A program made the position numbers and the translations under genes. Under the pieces are notes generated by a model. It searched no databases and was not told the DNA's origin. It saw only the letters and a program-made list of their open reading frames with translations. Below, piece after piece: positions 15,491-24,342 of a stretch of 64,000 bases of DNA. This DNA is from Faucicola osloensis_C (GTDB taxonomy: Bacteria > Pseudomonadota > Gammaproteobacteria > Pseudomonadales > Moraxellaceae), in assembly GCA_019353055.1 (NCBI GenBank), contig JABAHL010000002.1, positions 1 through 64,000 on the forward strand, in the 5' to 3' direction. The stretch's first letter is position 1. Each line of letters begins with the position of its first letter.

Positions 15491-17731
15491 TTAAGACCAA
15501 CTCATCGGATCAATGTCAATCGATAGTCTGGCATACTTTGCCGATGGTAACGCAATCGTCTGTCGCCACCAGTCTGACAATAGCTGCTGGCGAACGTGGC
15601 GTGTTTTGGTCAAAATCAATAAATGCGAGTGATAGCGACTGTTTTTCTTTGCCATCGGCGCATCCACCGGGCCATTAATGGCAATACCCAAAGCTGTCAT
15701 GTGATGGCGTGAGGGTAACAGCGCAATCGCTTGATGCAAAATTTGCTGATTGTTTTCTAACGATTTGCTTTCCACCCGTACCAAACAAGCGTAAGTCAAT
15801 GGCGGCAATCCCAACATGCGCCGCTCAGCCAATAATTGCTGAGCAAAACTCAGATATCCTTCACGTACCAAAGTCAGTAACGCGGGATTTTCAGGTTGCA
15901 GGGTTTGTATCAATACCAGACCTGCTTTATCGGCACGACCTGCCCGACCTGCCACTTGGATAATCAGCTGGGCAGTATGCTCAGGCGAGCGAAAATCTGA
16001 CGATAAAAAACCACGGTCAGCATTGGGGATGGCCACCAAGGTCACATTGGGGAAATGATGCCCTTTTGCCACCATTTGCGTGCCCACCAAAATGGCTTTG
16101 GGATTGTCAGCAATACGCTGATACACTTGCTCCCAACTGTTTTTTTTACGCGTGGTATCGCGGTCAATCTGAATCACAGGCACATCGGGGAAAAGCTCAG
16201 TTAACCCTTCAACCATCCGCGCAGTGCCCATGCCTACAGGGTCAAGATTGCTACTACCACAACTAGGGCAATGGTTCGGAATGGCTTGCTGCCAATCGCA
16301 GTGGTGGCATTTTAGCATTGCCACTGGCTGAAAATGCACTGTCAAATGCGCATCACAGCGCGGGCAGTCTGCTTGCCAACCGCAAGCATCACACAATAAG
16401 ATGGGCGCGTAGCCACGACGGTTTAAAAATACCAATACTTGCTCATCTTTATCCAACGTTTGCCGAATGGCTTGAATTAAGCTTTGCGCCAAACCGTTTT
16501 GCCATGCCTGTTGGCGCGCATCAATCAGCTGCATAATGGCAGGTTTGGCATCGCCTGCACGCTGGGTCAAAGTAAGCTCGGTGAGTTTACCTTGTTGTAC
16601 CAGATACAGGCTTTCAAGCGATGGCGTCGCGGTGCCCAAAATCACCGGACAATTAAGCTGAAACCCACGATAGAGCGCCACATCACTGGCGTGATAGCGC
16701 AGTGAGTCTTGCTGTTTGTAAGATTGGTCGTGCGACTCATCGACAATAATTAGCCCTAAATTGGCAAATGGGTATAACACTGAAGAACGCGTACCGATAA
16801 TAATTTGCGCATAGCCCAGTCGGCATTGTTGCCAGCCATCAAGCCGCACGGTGTCATTAAGCCCCGAATGTAGCATCAATACTTGGGCTTCAAATCGTTC
16901 GGCAAATCGCTGTCTGGTCTGTGGGGTAAGCCCAATTTCTGGCACTAAGATAAGCACTTGTTTGCCTTGCGCCAGTACCGTTTGCATCACTTGCAAATAC
17001 ACTTCGGTCTTGCCACTTCCCGTAATTCCATTGAGCAAAAAACCTTCATAATGTGGCTGCTGGCAGGCGCGGGTGATTTTTTGCACCGCTTGTTGTTGCT
17101 GTAAATTTAAGTTGAGCGGCGTGGTGGCGAGCTTAGCAAGCTTGGGTAAAGATGGCATTTGATAAACAGGCGCAATTAGACCTTTCTGCTCAAATTTTTT
17201 TAAATAAGCAGGCTCGATACCGTTGTCTAATAGGGCAAACTCAGTTACAAGTTTTGTGGCATTGCTATGTGAATTGCCATGCAAATTGCTATGTGAATTG
17301 ATGACCAATTCACATAAAGCAAATTGTTGGCGTTGTTTTTTGGCACTGGCGGAAAAATCCTCGTCAGTGGCATCGCGTAATTGTTGCCAACATAATTGTC
17401 GATAGTCGAGCGTCATCCCTTGGCGAATCAAAGTCGGCAGCATGACAGAAAACACATCGCCAAGCGGATAGCAGTAATAAGCAGACAGCCAATAAGCGAG
17501 TTTTAACAATGCCTCATCGACAATCGGCAGCTCATCAAGTATGTCCAATACAGGTTTAATGGCATTTTGCGTAAGCTGACTGTGCTCAATATGCGCCACC
17601 ACAATGCCGACCAATTTGCGCGCACCAAACGGTACTCGGACGCGGCAGCCAATCGCGGGCAACGCATCGCCCACAACGCGATAATCGAACACCGAATCAA
17701 TGGGGACAGGTAAGGCAACTTGGATTAGCAA
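15491..17731 (-). CDS. priA: Primosomal replication helicase PriA
   Basis: PriA restarts stalled forks by loading the replicative helicase. The sequence has an N-terminal DNA-binding part (VALPVPIDSVFDYRV), Walker A as GITGSGKTEVYLQ, a DESH Walker B, and the helicase motif AGRAGR. A zinc-binding module lies near residues 435-490 with eight Cys in CxxC-type pairs (LCDACGWQADCPRCD and KCHHCDW...CPSCG). At 746 residues it is near family length. The start is a TTG with AAAGGTG well placed upstream. Residues 145-157 (NSHSNLHGNSHSN) come from a 12-bp tandem repeat that stays in frame. Confidence 0.95.
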   Translation of the reverse strand: MLIQVALPVPIDSVFDYRVVGDALPAIGCRVRVPFGARKLVGIVVAHIEHSQLTQNAIKPVLDILDELPIVDEALLKLAYWLSAYYCYPLGDVFSVMLPTLIRQGMTLDYRQLCWQQLRDATDEDFSASAKKQRQQFALCELVINSHSNLHGNSHSNATKLVTEFALLDNGIEPAYLKKFEQKGLIAPVYQMPSLPKLAKLATTPLNLNLQQQQAVQKITRACQQPHYEGFLLNGITGSGKTEVYLQVMQTVLAQGKQVLILVPEIGLTPQTRQRFAERFEAQVLMLHSGLNDTVRLDGWQQCRLGYAQIIIGTRSSVLYPFANLGLIIVDESHDQSYKQQDSLRYHASDVALYRGFQLNCPVILGTATPSLESLYLVQQGKLTELTLTQRAGDAKPAIMQLIDARQQAWQNGLAQSLIQAIRQTLDKDEQVLVFLNRRGYAPILLCDACGWQADCPRCDAHLTVHFQPVAMLKCHHCDWQQAIPNHCPSCGSSNLDPVGMGTARMVEGLTELFPDVPVIQIDRDTTRKKNSWEQVYQRIADNPKAILVGTQMVAKGHHFPNVTLVAIPNADRGFLSSDFRSPEHTAQLIIQVAGRAGRADKAGLVLIQTLQPENPALLTLVREGYLSFAQQLLAERRMLGLPPLTYACLVRVESKSLENNQQILHQAIALLPSRHHMTALGIAINGPVDAPMAKKNSRYHSHLLILTKTRHVRQQLLSDWWRQTIALPSAKYARLSIDIDPMSWS
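17262..17309. repeat. 12-bp in-frame tandem repeat inside priA
   Basis: Four 12-base units of ATTGCTATGTGA type run from 17262 to 17309 on the plus strand. Units one and three are identical, unit two differs at three positions and unit four is more diverged. Because the unit is a multiple of three, the priA frame is kept. Confidence 0.85.
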
Positions 17732-17817
17732 AACACACCTTTAAAAATTGTTGTAGGGTTGAATTATAGCCCAATTCTAGGCATTAAATTGTTGTCAGAT
17801 GGGCAAAAATTTGACAT

Positions 17818-17846
17818 AAAAAAAGGCAAGTCTTGTAACTCACCTT
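17818..17846 (-). terminator. Intrinsic terminator after ridA
   Basis: Read on the minus strand, a 9-bp stem with two G-T pairs (17838-17846 with 17823-17831) is followed by a run of seven or more T. It lies about 36 bases beyond the ridA stop. Confidence 0.75.
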
Positions 17847-17882
17847 CCATTTGAGCGGGTTAACAGTCATCTAAAACTAAAA

Positions 17883-18263
17883 TCAATCTAAAACCAAAAT
17901 CGCTTCAATTTCGACCACTGCACCTTTTGGCAAGGCAGCCACTTGCACCGCGGCACGGGCAGGGTAAGGCGCAGTTAGGCGCGCCACAAAAATCTCATTT
18001 AAGGCCGTAAAATCTGCCAAATCGGTGAGCGAAACATTAAACTTCACCACATTGGCTAACGAACCGCCTGCGGCTTGGCAGATAGCATCGATGTTTGACA
18101 TGACTTGGTTGGCTTGATTAACAAAGCCATTGGCTAGGGTCATGGTGTTTGGGTCGAGTCCGATTTGACCTGAAATATAAACAGTCTTATCAACTTTCAC
18201 GGCTTGTGAATAAGTGCCTACCGCAGCAGGGGCATTGTCAGTATGAATGATGTCACGGCTCAT
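17883..18263 (-). CDS. ridA: RidA family enamine/imine deaminase
   Basis: RidA hydrolyses reactive 2-aminoacrylate-type enamines made by PLP enzymes such as threonine dehydratase. At 126 residues it is the normal length for this trimeric family. The sequence shows the signature blocks: PAAVGTYSQAVKV, VYISGQIGLDP, and the C-terminal YPARAAVQVAALPKGAVVEIEA split around the conserved Arg (residue 107 region) and Glu that bind substrate. AGGAA precedes the ATG. It follows spoT by 27 bases, an order seen in related genomes, and is ended by a terminator. Confidence 0.96.
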   Translation of the reverse strand: MSRDIIHTDNAPAAVGTYSQAVKVDKTVYISGQIGLDPNTMTLANGFVNQANQVMSNIDAICQAAGGSLANVVKFNVSLTDLADFTALNEIFVARLTAPYPARAAVQVAALPKGAVVEIEAILVLD

Positions 18264-18290
18264 ATTATTTCCTATTACAGTATGATGGGT

Positions 18291-20519
18291 TTATAAAATA
18301 TCTTTATTTTTTGGTGCAGACGTGTTCTGGCTCTGAGAAAGTAGCACTTCGTCATTCCATTGATACAGCCTTACGATATTGGGGTAGCCCAAGAAGGTAC
18401 GTAGGCGCTGAATTAAGCTTGCAATCTGGTCACGGCTTTGCACCACCACAAACAGCAAGGTATAGCCATTACGCTGTTCGATATATTCAAAACCTGCTTG
18501 AGTATCACGTACAATAAAGATTAAATCACTGATTTGCTCATCGGTTAGGTTTTGATTGATTTTTAGCGCAGCATCAAAATAAATACGCTTGGATACCTCA
18601 TCCTCACTGTTAGACACTCGCCAATGTAGCGGAATCACTTGGTATTCGTTGACACGGCGAATTTCATCAATTGAAAAACATTTATGTCGATGCACCACCA
18701 AGCCATTTTTTGAAATATGCCCGACAATCGGGTCGCCATACACTGGATGACAACAACTGGAAAAATTCATCTCCATATTGGCGGCGTCCGCAATCAAGCT
18801 TTGCGGTTGGTTAGCGGCATGGGCGCTGGCTTGGTTTTTGGCAAGCTGCTCTTGGGTCAATAAGCGCGAAACGGCAATCTGCGGCAGCAATTTACCTGTG
18901 GTAAACTCCGTAAAGAACGCACTTTTATCCTGTAAGCCCCGCCAATCAAGTAGCAATTGCCATTGTTCATCGCTCAAATCAGCGAGTGCAAGATTTTGCG
19001 TTTTAAGCGCGCGCTCAAAGGCGGTTTTACCTTCGTGCTCTTTTTGCTCAGGATTTAAGCCTTTTAACCATTCAAACAAGGCACGTCGCGCTTTATTGGT
19101 TGCCACAAAACCCAGCCACTCGGCTTTTGGAATCGCATTGGGGTCGGTATGAATTTTGACCCGATTGCCAGTTTTCAAAATCGTACCCAGTTTGGCTTCT
19201 ACGCCATTGATTTCAGCGCCCGTTGCACGGTTACCGATATGGGTACTGATAGTATAGGCAAAATCAAGCGCTGTGGAGCCGCGCGGCAACTCGTAAGCAT
19301 CACCGTTTGGGGTATAGCAAATAATTTTACGTTCGTGAAGATAATCAATCAGTTTATCCACCACCGTCACCGCATCGGATGGCTGCTCTTCGATATCGCT
19401 TTCATTGTCGGCAATCAAGTTTTGTAGATTGCGTAGAGAAGCCTGAATCACCGACTGGCTAAGAGGCGATGCTGCTTCACCCATCAAAATCCCTAAACGG
19501 GTGGTTTTGAGCATGGTTTTAGTCAAAATGACCACTTTGATGGTGTCATGGTCGTTTTTATAGGTAATAGTAAATGATTGGTTGCCGCCGGCACGCGGAT
19601 GACGGATATTGTCTTCGATACACTCAGGCGCAATTTGGTATTTATTGATAAAATACTTGGCGATTTGGTCGCAGTCTTCCACTTTATCCATGACTAGCAT
19701 AAATTCATAATGCCACAGCAAATCGGTGATTTCGCCGCGGTTTTTAAAAAACTGGCGAAACAAGGTCACACGGTTATCGACATCTTTGACATAACCTTTA
19801 ACGCCCAGTCGGCTCAAAACAATATTTAAATAATTATGAATAGCTTCTTGTTGAAACGTGCGCCCCAAGCCATGCTGCATAAGCTTATCGGATAACTTGT
19901 TATACATAGGCGCATTTAGGCTGCGATAACATAAAATCTCGATATAGTCGGCTAAATCATTAAGCCCAAGCGTACGCGCAAACGGCACATAAAAATCCAA
20001 CGTTTCTTGTGCGGTTGCCTGTTGTTTTTTTTCGGGCACCGCTTCGATGGTGGTCATATTGTGCAAGCGATCAGCCAATTTGACAATCAACACGCGGGGG
20101 TCTTCTAGCGTCGCAGTAATAATGCGATAAAAAGTCGCGGCTTTATTGATGTGTTTTTCATTGGAGGATTTTAATTTGGTGACACCATTGACGATTTGGG
20201 CAACTGGCTTGCCAAACTCTCGGGTCAAATCTTCTTCAGTGGTAGGTGTGTCTTCCACGGTATCATGCAAAATCGCCGCCACGATGGTATCGACATCCAT
20301 GCGAAAACTACCCAAAATCTCCGCTACCGCCATAGGGTGGGTGATATAAGGCTCGCCAGATTTGCGTTTATCTTTGATATGAGCTTGGTCGCCAAAGGCA
20401 CAGGCTTTGAGAACAATTTGCTGCTCGGCATCATCCAAATAATCCAATACACGCATTAGGTCAAACTGTGCAATATCCACATCAGGATGGCTTAATTTTG
20501 GTAAAGTTGATATATTCAA
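18291..20519 (-). CDS. spoT: RelA/SpoT-family (p)ppGpp hydrolase SpoT with degenerate synthetase region
   Basis: SpoT controls the stringent-response alarmone (p)ppGpp. The N-terminal HD hydrolase is intact: Arg52, His61, HD at 85-86, ED at 89-90, Asp150 and Asn154 in KLADRLHNM. The synthetase region (about 240-345) does not keep the usual motifs. Where bifunctional SpoT has a conserved Arg after DIYAF it reads YEFMLVMD, where GYQSLHT is expected it reads GNQSFTI, and EVQIRT is replaced by KVVILTK. TGS (from about residue 405), helical and C-terminal ACT domains follow. The start is a TTG with GAGG upstream. It lies downstream of rpoZ, as in E. coli, but a terminator intervenes. Confidence 0.93.
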   Translation of the reverse strand: MNISTLPKLSHPDVDIAQFDLMRVLDYLDDAEQQIVLKACAFGDQAHIKDKRKSGEPYITHPMAVAEILGSFRMDVDTIVAAILHDTVEDTPTTEEDLTREFGKPVAQIVNGVTKLKSSNEKHINKAATFYRIITATLEDPRVLIVKLADRLHNMTTIEAVPEKKQQATAQETLDFYVPFARTLGLNDLADYIEILCYRSLNAPMYNKLSDKLMQHGLGRTFQQEAIHNYLNIVLSRLGVKGYVKDVDNRVTLFRQFFKNRGEITDLLWHYEFMLVMDKVEDCDQIAKYFINKYQIAPECIEDNIRHPRAGGNQSFTITYKNDHDTIKVVILTKTMLKTTRLGILMGEAASPLSQSVIQASLRNLQNLIADNESDIEEQPSDAVTVVDKLIDYLHERKIICYTPNGDAYELPRGSTALDFAYTISTHIGNRATGAEINGVEAKLGTILKTGNRVKIHTDPNAIPKAEWLGFVATNKARRALFEWLKGLNPEQKEHEGKTAFERALKTQNLALADLSDEQWQLLLDWRGLQDKSAFFTEFTTGKLLPQIAVSRLLTQEQLAKNQASAHAANQPQSLIADAANMEMNFSSCCHPVYGDPIVGHISKNGLVVHRHKCFSIDEIRRVNEYQVIPLHWRVSNSEDEVSKRIYFDAALKINQNLTDEQISDLIFIVRDTQAGFEYIEQRNGYTLLFVVVQSRDQIASLIQRLRTFLGYPNIVRLYQWNDEVLLSQSQNTSAPKNKDIL

Positions 20520-20751
20520 AAATGTGCCCTCAACGTATGATCAATAGGTTTAACCTGCTAAAAAATTCATATTGTCCTGGTCAGCAGTTAACTCTATCAT
20601 AAAAAACGGTTGGATAAAAATAGCTGGCATCAAACCAGCTAAAGTTAGCAAAAACGTATTATAAAGATATCTTAATTATTCGCAAAATTACCGTGAATTG
20701 TCAAGCTAAGTTACATATAATTCCACGTTTCATTCCGCGCTTAATTCAACT
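20520..20751. other. rpoZ-spoT intergenic region
   Basis: This AT-rich stretch lies between the rpoZ terminator and the spoT TTG start and presumably holds the spoT promoter. I see no further gene or structured element in it. Confidence 0.4.
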
Positions 20752-20785
20752 AAAAAGTCACCTAAAAAAGGTGACTTTTTATAAA
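20752..20785 (-). terminator. Intrinsic terminator of rpoZ (bidirectional)
   Basis: A perfect 12-bp stem AAAAAGTCACCT/AGGTGACTTTTT (20752-20763, 20769-20780) with a 5-base loop lies 45 bases beyond the rpoZ stop on the minus strand. Confidence 0.85.
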
Positions 20786-20824
20786 ATAATAGTCGCTAAC
20801 TATTAACAGTGGCTTAAGCTAGCG

Positions 20825-21091
20825 TTAGAATCCATGACCACTTGAAATGCTCAAATCAACATGATGAAATTTGTTAGGCAATTCGCGCTCAGGTTGATTT
20901 AAAATCTCTTTAGTCACAAGGCCCTCAGCGATTTCACGTAGGGCAAGTACGGTTGGTTTATCATTTTCACGCTCAACCATAGGTTCTGATACACCGCGCG
21001 CGATTTGGCGCGCACGTTTACTGGCAACAAGAATCAAATCAAAACGGTTGTGGATATTTTCTAGACAATCTTCTACAGTGACACGTGCCAT
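20825..21091 (-). CDS. rpoZ: RNA polymerase omega subunit
   Basis: Omega helps fold and hold beta-prime and forms part of the ppGpp site 1. The sequence starts MARVTVEDCLENI, with the family core HNRFDLILVASKRARQIARG and KPTVLALREIAEGLV. I chose the ATG at 21091, the conserved family start with AGGA upstream, over an in-frame ATG at 21112. Neighbour spoT downstream on the same strand matches the usual gmk-rpoZ-spoT order, although gmk is not here. Confidence 0.95.
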   Translation of the reverse strand: MARVTVEDCLENIHNRFDLILVASKRARQIARGVSEPMVERENDKPTVLALREIAEGLVTKEILNQPERELPNKFHHVDLSISSGHGF

Positions 21092-21172
21092 GACTATGGT
21101 TATCCTATTCAAAACTAAAAAAGTAATTGATTATTTTAACAAAATTAAACCCATATTGCCAGTGACAATCCA

Positions 21173-21607
21173 CTAATCCAAGATTTTTAACCCGGCTTTG
21201 TTCTCACGTTTTGGACGTTGTGCATCGGTGGACTCCGCTGGTTGACTGGCGTTGATTTCAGATTGCGGGGCATTATCGTATTCCGTTGGGTCAAAGAACA
21301 TGCCTTGTGAATTTTCTCTGGCATAAATCCCCATCACCGCTTGCATCGGTACCCATAATTCTTGCGAAACACCGCCAAATCGCGCATGAAAATTAATAAA
21401 ATCATTATTAATGACCAAATTACCTGTAGCACGGCTGGCGATATTAAGTACGATACGACCATCTTGCACATATTCGACAGGCACCGTGACATTGGGCTGT
21501 GTCGTATCGACCATGATATGTGGGGTCAGGTTATTGTCCTCAAGCCATTCAAAAATAGCGCGTACCATATAAGGGCGAGTCGGGGTTAGTTGAAAGTCGT
21601 TTTCCAT
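21173..21607 (-). CDS. sspB: ClpXP specificity-enhancing factor SspB
   Basis: SspB tethers ssrA-tagged proteins to ClpXP for degradation. The N-terminal substrate-binding domain is clear (TPTRPYMVRAIFEWLEDNN, then RIVLNIASRATGNLVI and ISFNARFGG-type block, here INFHARFGGVSQELWVP). A flexible acidic/polar linker leads to a short C-terminal tail, ENKAGLKILD, that resembles the ClpX-binding XB peptide. At 144 residues it is a little shorter than E. coli SspB. It follows sspA by 25 bases in the standard sspA-sspB operon. Confidence 0.95.
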   Translation of the reverse strand: MENDFQLTPTRPYMVRAIFEWLEDNNLTPHIMVDTTQPNVTVPVEYVQDGRIVLNIASRATGNLVINNDFINFHARFGGVSQELWVPMQAVMGIYARENSQGMFFDPTEYDNAPQSEINASQPAESTDAQRPKRENKAGLKILD

Positions 21608-21632
21608 GATGATTCTCTTATTTTAATGATTA

Positions 21633-22244
21633 CTATTTTAAACTAGTTTTAAAGGTTGGGCGATTAAACATCCGCTCCATATATTGATACAACGGACGGC
21701 ACAGGTGCAGCGGCAATTCAATACCCATGGGTTTTAGGCGATATAAAATCGATGACAAAATGCAATCACATACACCCATGGTATCTGAAAGAAAAAAAGC
21801 TTTATGGGCAAACAGCGGCGCTATGGTAACAAGAGATTCAGTCAGTTGCTTTCTTGCAATCTTTGCTTGATTGACATCTAAGGTATCCTTATCGGTCAAT
21901 AGCGTATCTGCCAATTTAATCCAGTCTTTCTCAATGCGCCACCATAATTGACGGTATTGTGCCTTTTCAATCGGATTTTCAGGTAGCAGCTTGTTCTGAT
22001 GATAGCGCTCTTCAAGGTATTCAAAAATAATGCGATTGTTATATAAAATCAATTCACGATGAATAAATACCGGCAGCGTGTTGTAAGGATTGATATCAGG
22101 TAAATCTTCGGCAAAATCCTCATCATCACGAATGTTCGTCTCGCTAAATTCTATTTTTTTCTCAAGTAAAACCAGTCTTAATTGGTGACTTAGGTAGCCA
22201 TCATCGGCATAAATCAACGGGGTGTTCGAAGTAGGGGTCAACAT
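21633..22244 (-). CDS. sspA: Stringent starvation protein A
   Basis: SspA has a glutathione-S-transferase fold and binds RNA polymerase, affecting gene expression under starvation and acid stress. The sequence has the thioredoxin-like N-terminal half (LIYADDGYLSHQLRLVLLEKKIEF, then NPYNTLPVFIHRELILYNNRIIFEYLEERY) and the all-helical C-terminal half. The catalytic Ser/Cys of true GSTs is not evident, as expected for SspA. The gene lies downstream of petABC and before sspB, the canonical order. Confidence 0.93.
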   Translation of the reverse strand: MLTPTSNTPLIYADDGYLSHQLRLVLLEKKIEFSETNIRDDEDFAEDLPDINPYNTLPVFIHRELILYNNRIIFEYLEERYHQNKLLPENPIEKAQYRQLWWRIEKDWIKLADTLLTDKDTLDVNQAKIARKQLTESLVTIAPLFAHKAFFLSDTMGVCDCILSSILYRLKPMGIELPLHLCRPLYQYMERMFNRPTFKTSLK

Positions 22245-22352
22245 AATTAAAAATAATAAGCTGTATCAGCGTAAAGGATAAGCCTAGCTTAAAATGACTG
22301 AATTAGCAATAACTGTGAAAGTTATCATACCAACCAAGCAATAAATGCGCAT

Positions 22353-22383
22353 AAAAAAAGGCAGCCTAAGCTACCTTTTTTTA
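22353..22383 (-). terminator. Intrinsic terminator of petABC
   Basis: A 12-bp stem with one mismatch (AAAAAAGGCAGC against GCTACCTTTTTT) and a 4-base loop lies 10 bases after the petC stop on the minus strand. It is flanked by A and T runs, so it could act in both directions. Confidence 0.75.
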
Positions 22384-22392
22384 TATCAACCC

Positions 22393-23106
22393 TTATTTAA
22401 CGTCTTTCCAAAATTCTTTATTGAGTAAGTACACTGGAATTAATAACGCAAGTAAGAATAAGATGACCCAAAAACCATACACTTTACGTTGGTGCGCTTG
22501 CGGCTCTGCCATCCACGCCATAAAGTTGACGATATCGCCAATGTTACGACGATATTCTTCTTTTGAGGTATTCATTTGCATATCATGAAGGACGAACGGC
22601 ATCGCAACATTGGGCATTACGATGTTGTTGGCACCCCAAGGACGACTTGGATCTTCATAGAAGGCTAACAAGTAAGTATAAACCCAGTCATTACCACGAA
22701 GGCGCGTCTCAAGTGACAAATCAGGTGGCTGCGCACCAAACCATGCTTTTTGAAGCTCTGGGTCAACGCCTGCATTGATATGGTCACCGACTTGGTCAGT
22801 GGTCAGCATCAAGTATTTTTCTACCAACTCTTTTGGAATGTCCAAGTCTTTGTACATTTTTGAGTAGCGAACATATTGTGCTGAGTGACAGCCTGCACAG
22901 TAACTCATGAATAATGAGGCACCCCGTTGAATCGACGCTTTATTGGTCAAGTCCACAGGGGCTTTTTCACACGCCAAATGCGCATCTTTACCATCAACTG
23001 TTTTGTAAGTACCACAGCCGGCTTCGCTAGCTTGTGCGGCTGTCGCCCCCAAACCTAGTGCAACTGTCAAACCCAATCCAGCAACTAATTTTTTAACCGC
23101 TTTCAT
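22393..23106 (-). CDS. petC: Ubiquinol-cytochrome c reductase cytochrome c1
   Basis: Cytochrome c1 of complex III accepts electrons from the Rieske protein and passes them to periplasmic cytochrome c. A signal peptide is visible (KKLVAGLGLTVALGLGATAAQA), followed by the single covalent haem site CAGCH within GASLFMSYCAGCHSAQYVRYS. A C-terminal membrane anchor (FWVILFLLALLIPVYLL) holds it with the haem domain in the periplasm. Its ATG overlaps the petB stop by one base (TAATG), so translation is coupled. Confidence 0.96.
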   Translation of the reverse strand: MKAVKKLVAGLGLTVALGLGATAAQASEAGCGTYKTVDGKDAHLACEKAPVDLTNKASIQRGASLFMSYCAGCHSAQYVRYSKMYKDLDIPKELVEKYLMLTTDQVGDHINAGVDPELQKAWFGAQPPDLSLETRLRGNDWVYTYLLAFYEDPSRPWGANNIVMPNVAMPFVLHDMQMNTSKEEYRRNIGDIVNFMAWMAEPQAHQRKVYGFWVILFLLALLIPVYLLNKEFWKDVK

Positions 23107-24341
23107 TAGTGACCTCCAGTTACACGTTCAGGTGGCTGTTTGCAAGTTTCAATCGATGTATAGATTGGCATTAGCAAGAAAAACAAGAAATACAAAATAG
23201 TACAAATACGTGCCACAAGCGTTGCGGTATCACTTGAAGGAATTACCCCTAAGTAACCTAAAATCAAGAAACTAACAACAAAGATAGCAAGTGCAATTTT
23301 TGACAACATACCTTTATAGCGCATTGAACGCACAGGCGATTTGTCTAACCAAGGCAATACAAATAAAATGGCGATTGATGCTGCCATCACAATAACACCC
23401 GGCAGGGCTGAACCAAACATAGACGGGGTTGCACGTAACATCGCATAAAAAGGCGTATAGTACCAAACAGGGGCAATGTGAGCAGGTGTCTTAAGTGGGT
23501 TTGCTGCTTCAAAGTTTGGTGGCTCAAGGAAGAAACCGCCGCCTTCTGGGAAGAAGAATACCACAGTAAAGAAAATGATAAAGAACACCACGATACCAAT
23601 CATATCATGTACGGTGTAGTATGGGTGGAAAGCCACACCATCAAGGGGTACACCATTTTTATCTTTAAGTTTTTTGATATCAATACCATCTGGGTTGTTA
23701 GAACCAACATGGTGCAATGCTACCAAGTGAACAAATACCAGACCCACTAAAATCAAAGGAATCGCAACAACGTGTAACGCGAAGAAGCGGTTTAGGGTAA
23801 TACCAGAGATGATATAGTCACCTTTTACCCATTCTCCCAATGCATCACCAATAAATGGAATCGCTGATGGTAAGTTTAAAATAACCTGCGCACCCCAGAA
23901 TGACATATTACCCCAAGGTAATAAGTAACCGAAGAAACCTTCTGCCATTAAGCACAGATAGATACCCATACCGATGAGCCAAACCAGTTCACGGGGTTTT
24001 TGGTATGAACCATACAACAAGCCACGGAACATATGCAGATATACGACCACGAAGAATGCCGAAGCACCGGTTGAGTGCATATAACGGATTAACCAACCAC
24101 CTTGTACATCACGCATAATGTATTCTACAGAAGCAAATGCGCCTTCTGCACTTGGGTTGAACATCATGGTTAGCCAAATACCCGTCACTAACTGATTGAC
24201 CAATACCACCATGGATAATACGCCAAAGAAATACCAAAAGTTGAAATTCTTTGGTGCGTAATACTTTGACATATGGTATTCATAAGTTTCTGTCGCTGGA
24301 AAGCGCGCATCCACCCAATGCATAAATTTCTTTGCACTCAT
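23106..24341 (-). CDS. petB: Ubiquinol-cytochrome c reductase cytochrome b
   Basis: This is the quinone-binding, di-haem membrane subunit of complex III. Eight or so hydrophobic helices are present. Haem-ligand His pairs sit in helix B (RYMHSTGASAFFVVVYLHMFRG, in segments) and helix D (FFALHVVAIPLILVGLVFVHLVALH). The Qo-site motif PDWY/PEWY-type position is altered to a PVWYYTPFY form. At 411 residues it is a split-free bacterial cytochrome b. It starts one base after petA stops. Confidence 0.96.
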   Translation of the reverse strand: MSAKKFMHWVDARFPATETYEYHMSKYYAPKNFNFWYFFGVLSMVVLVNQLVTGIWLTMMFNPSAEGAFASVEYIMRDVQGGWLIRYMHSTGASAFFVVVYLHMFRGLLYGSYQKPRELVWLIGMGIYLCLMAEGFFGYLLPWGNMSFWGAQVILNLPSAIPFIGDALGEWVKGDYIISGITLNRFFALHVVAIPLILVGLVFVHLVALHHVGSNNPDGIDIKKLKDKNGVPLDGVAFHPYYTVHDMIGIVVFFIIFFTVVFFFPEGGGFFLEPPNFEAANPLKTPAHIAPVWYYTPFYAMLRATPSMFGSALPGVIVMAASIAILFVLPWLDKSPVRSMRYKGMLSKIALAIFVVSFLILGYLGVIPSSDTATLVARICTILYFLFFLLMPIYTSIETCKQPPERVTGGH

Positions 24342-24342
24342 A

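Noticed and set aside
18291..20519. Frameshift or pseudogene in the spoT synthetase region
   Set aside because: The frame is continuous through 742 codons with intact TGS and ACT domains downstream, so divergence rather than damage explains the missing motifs.
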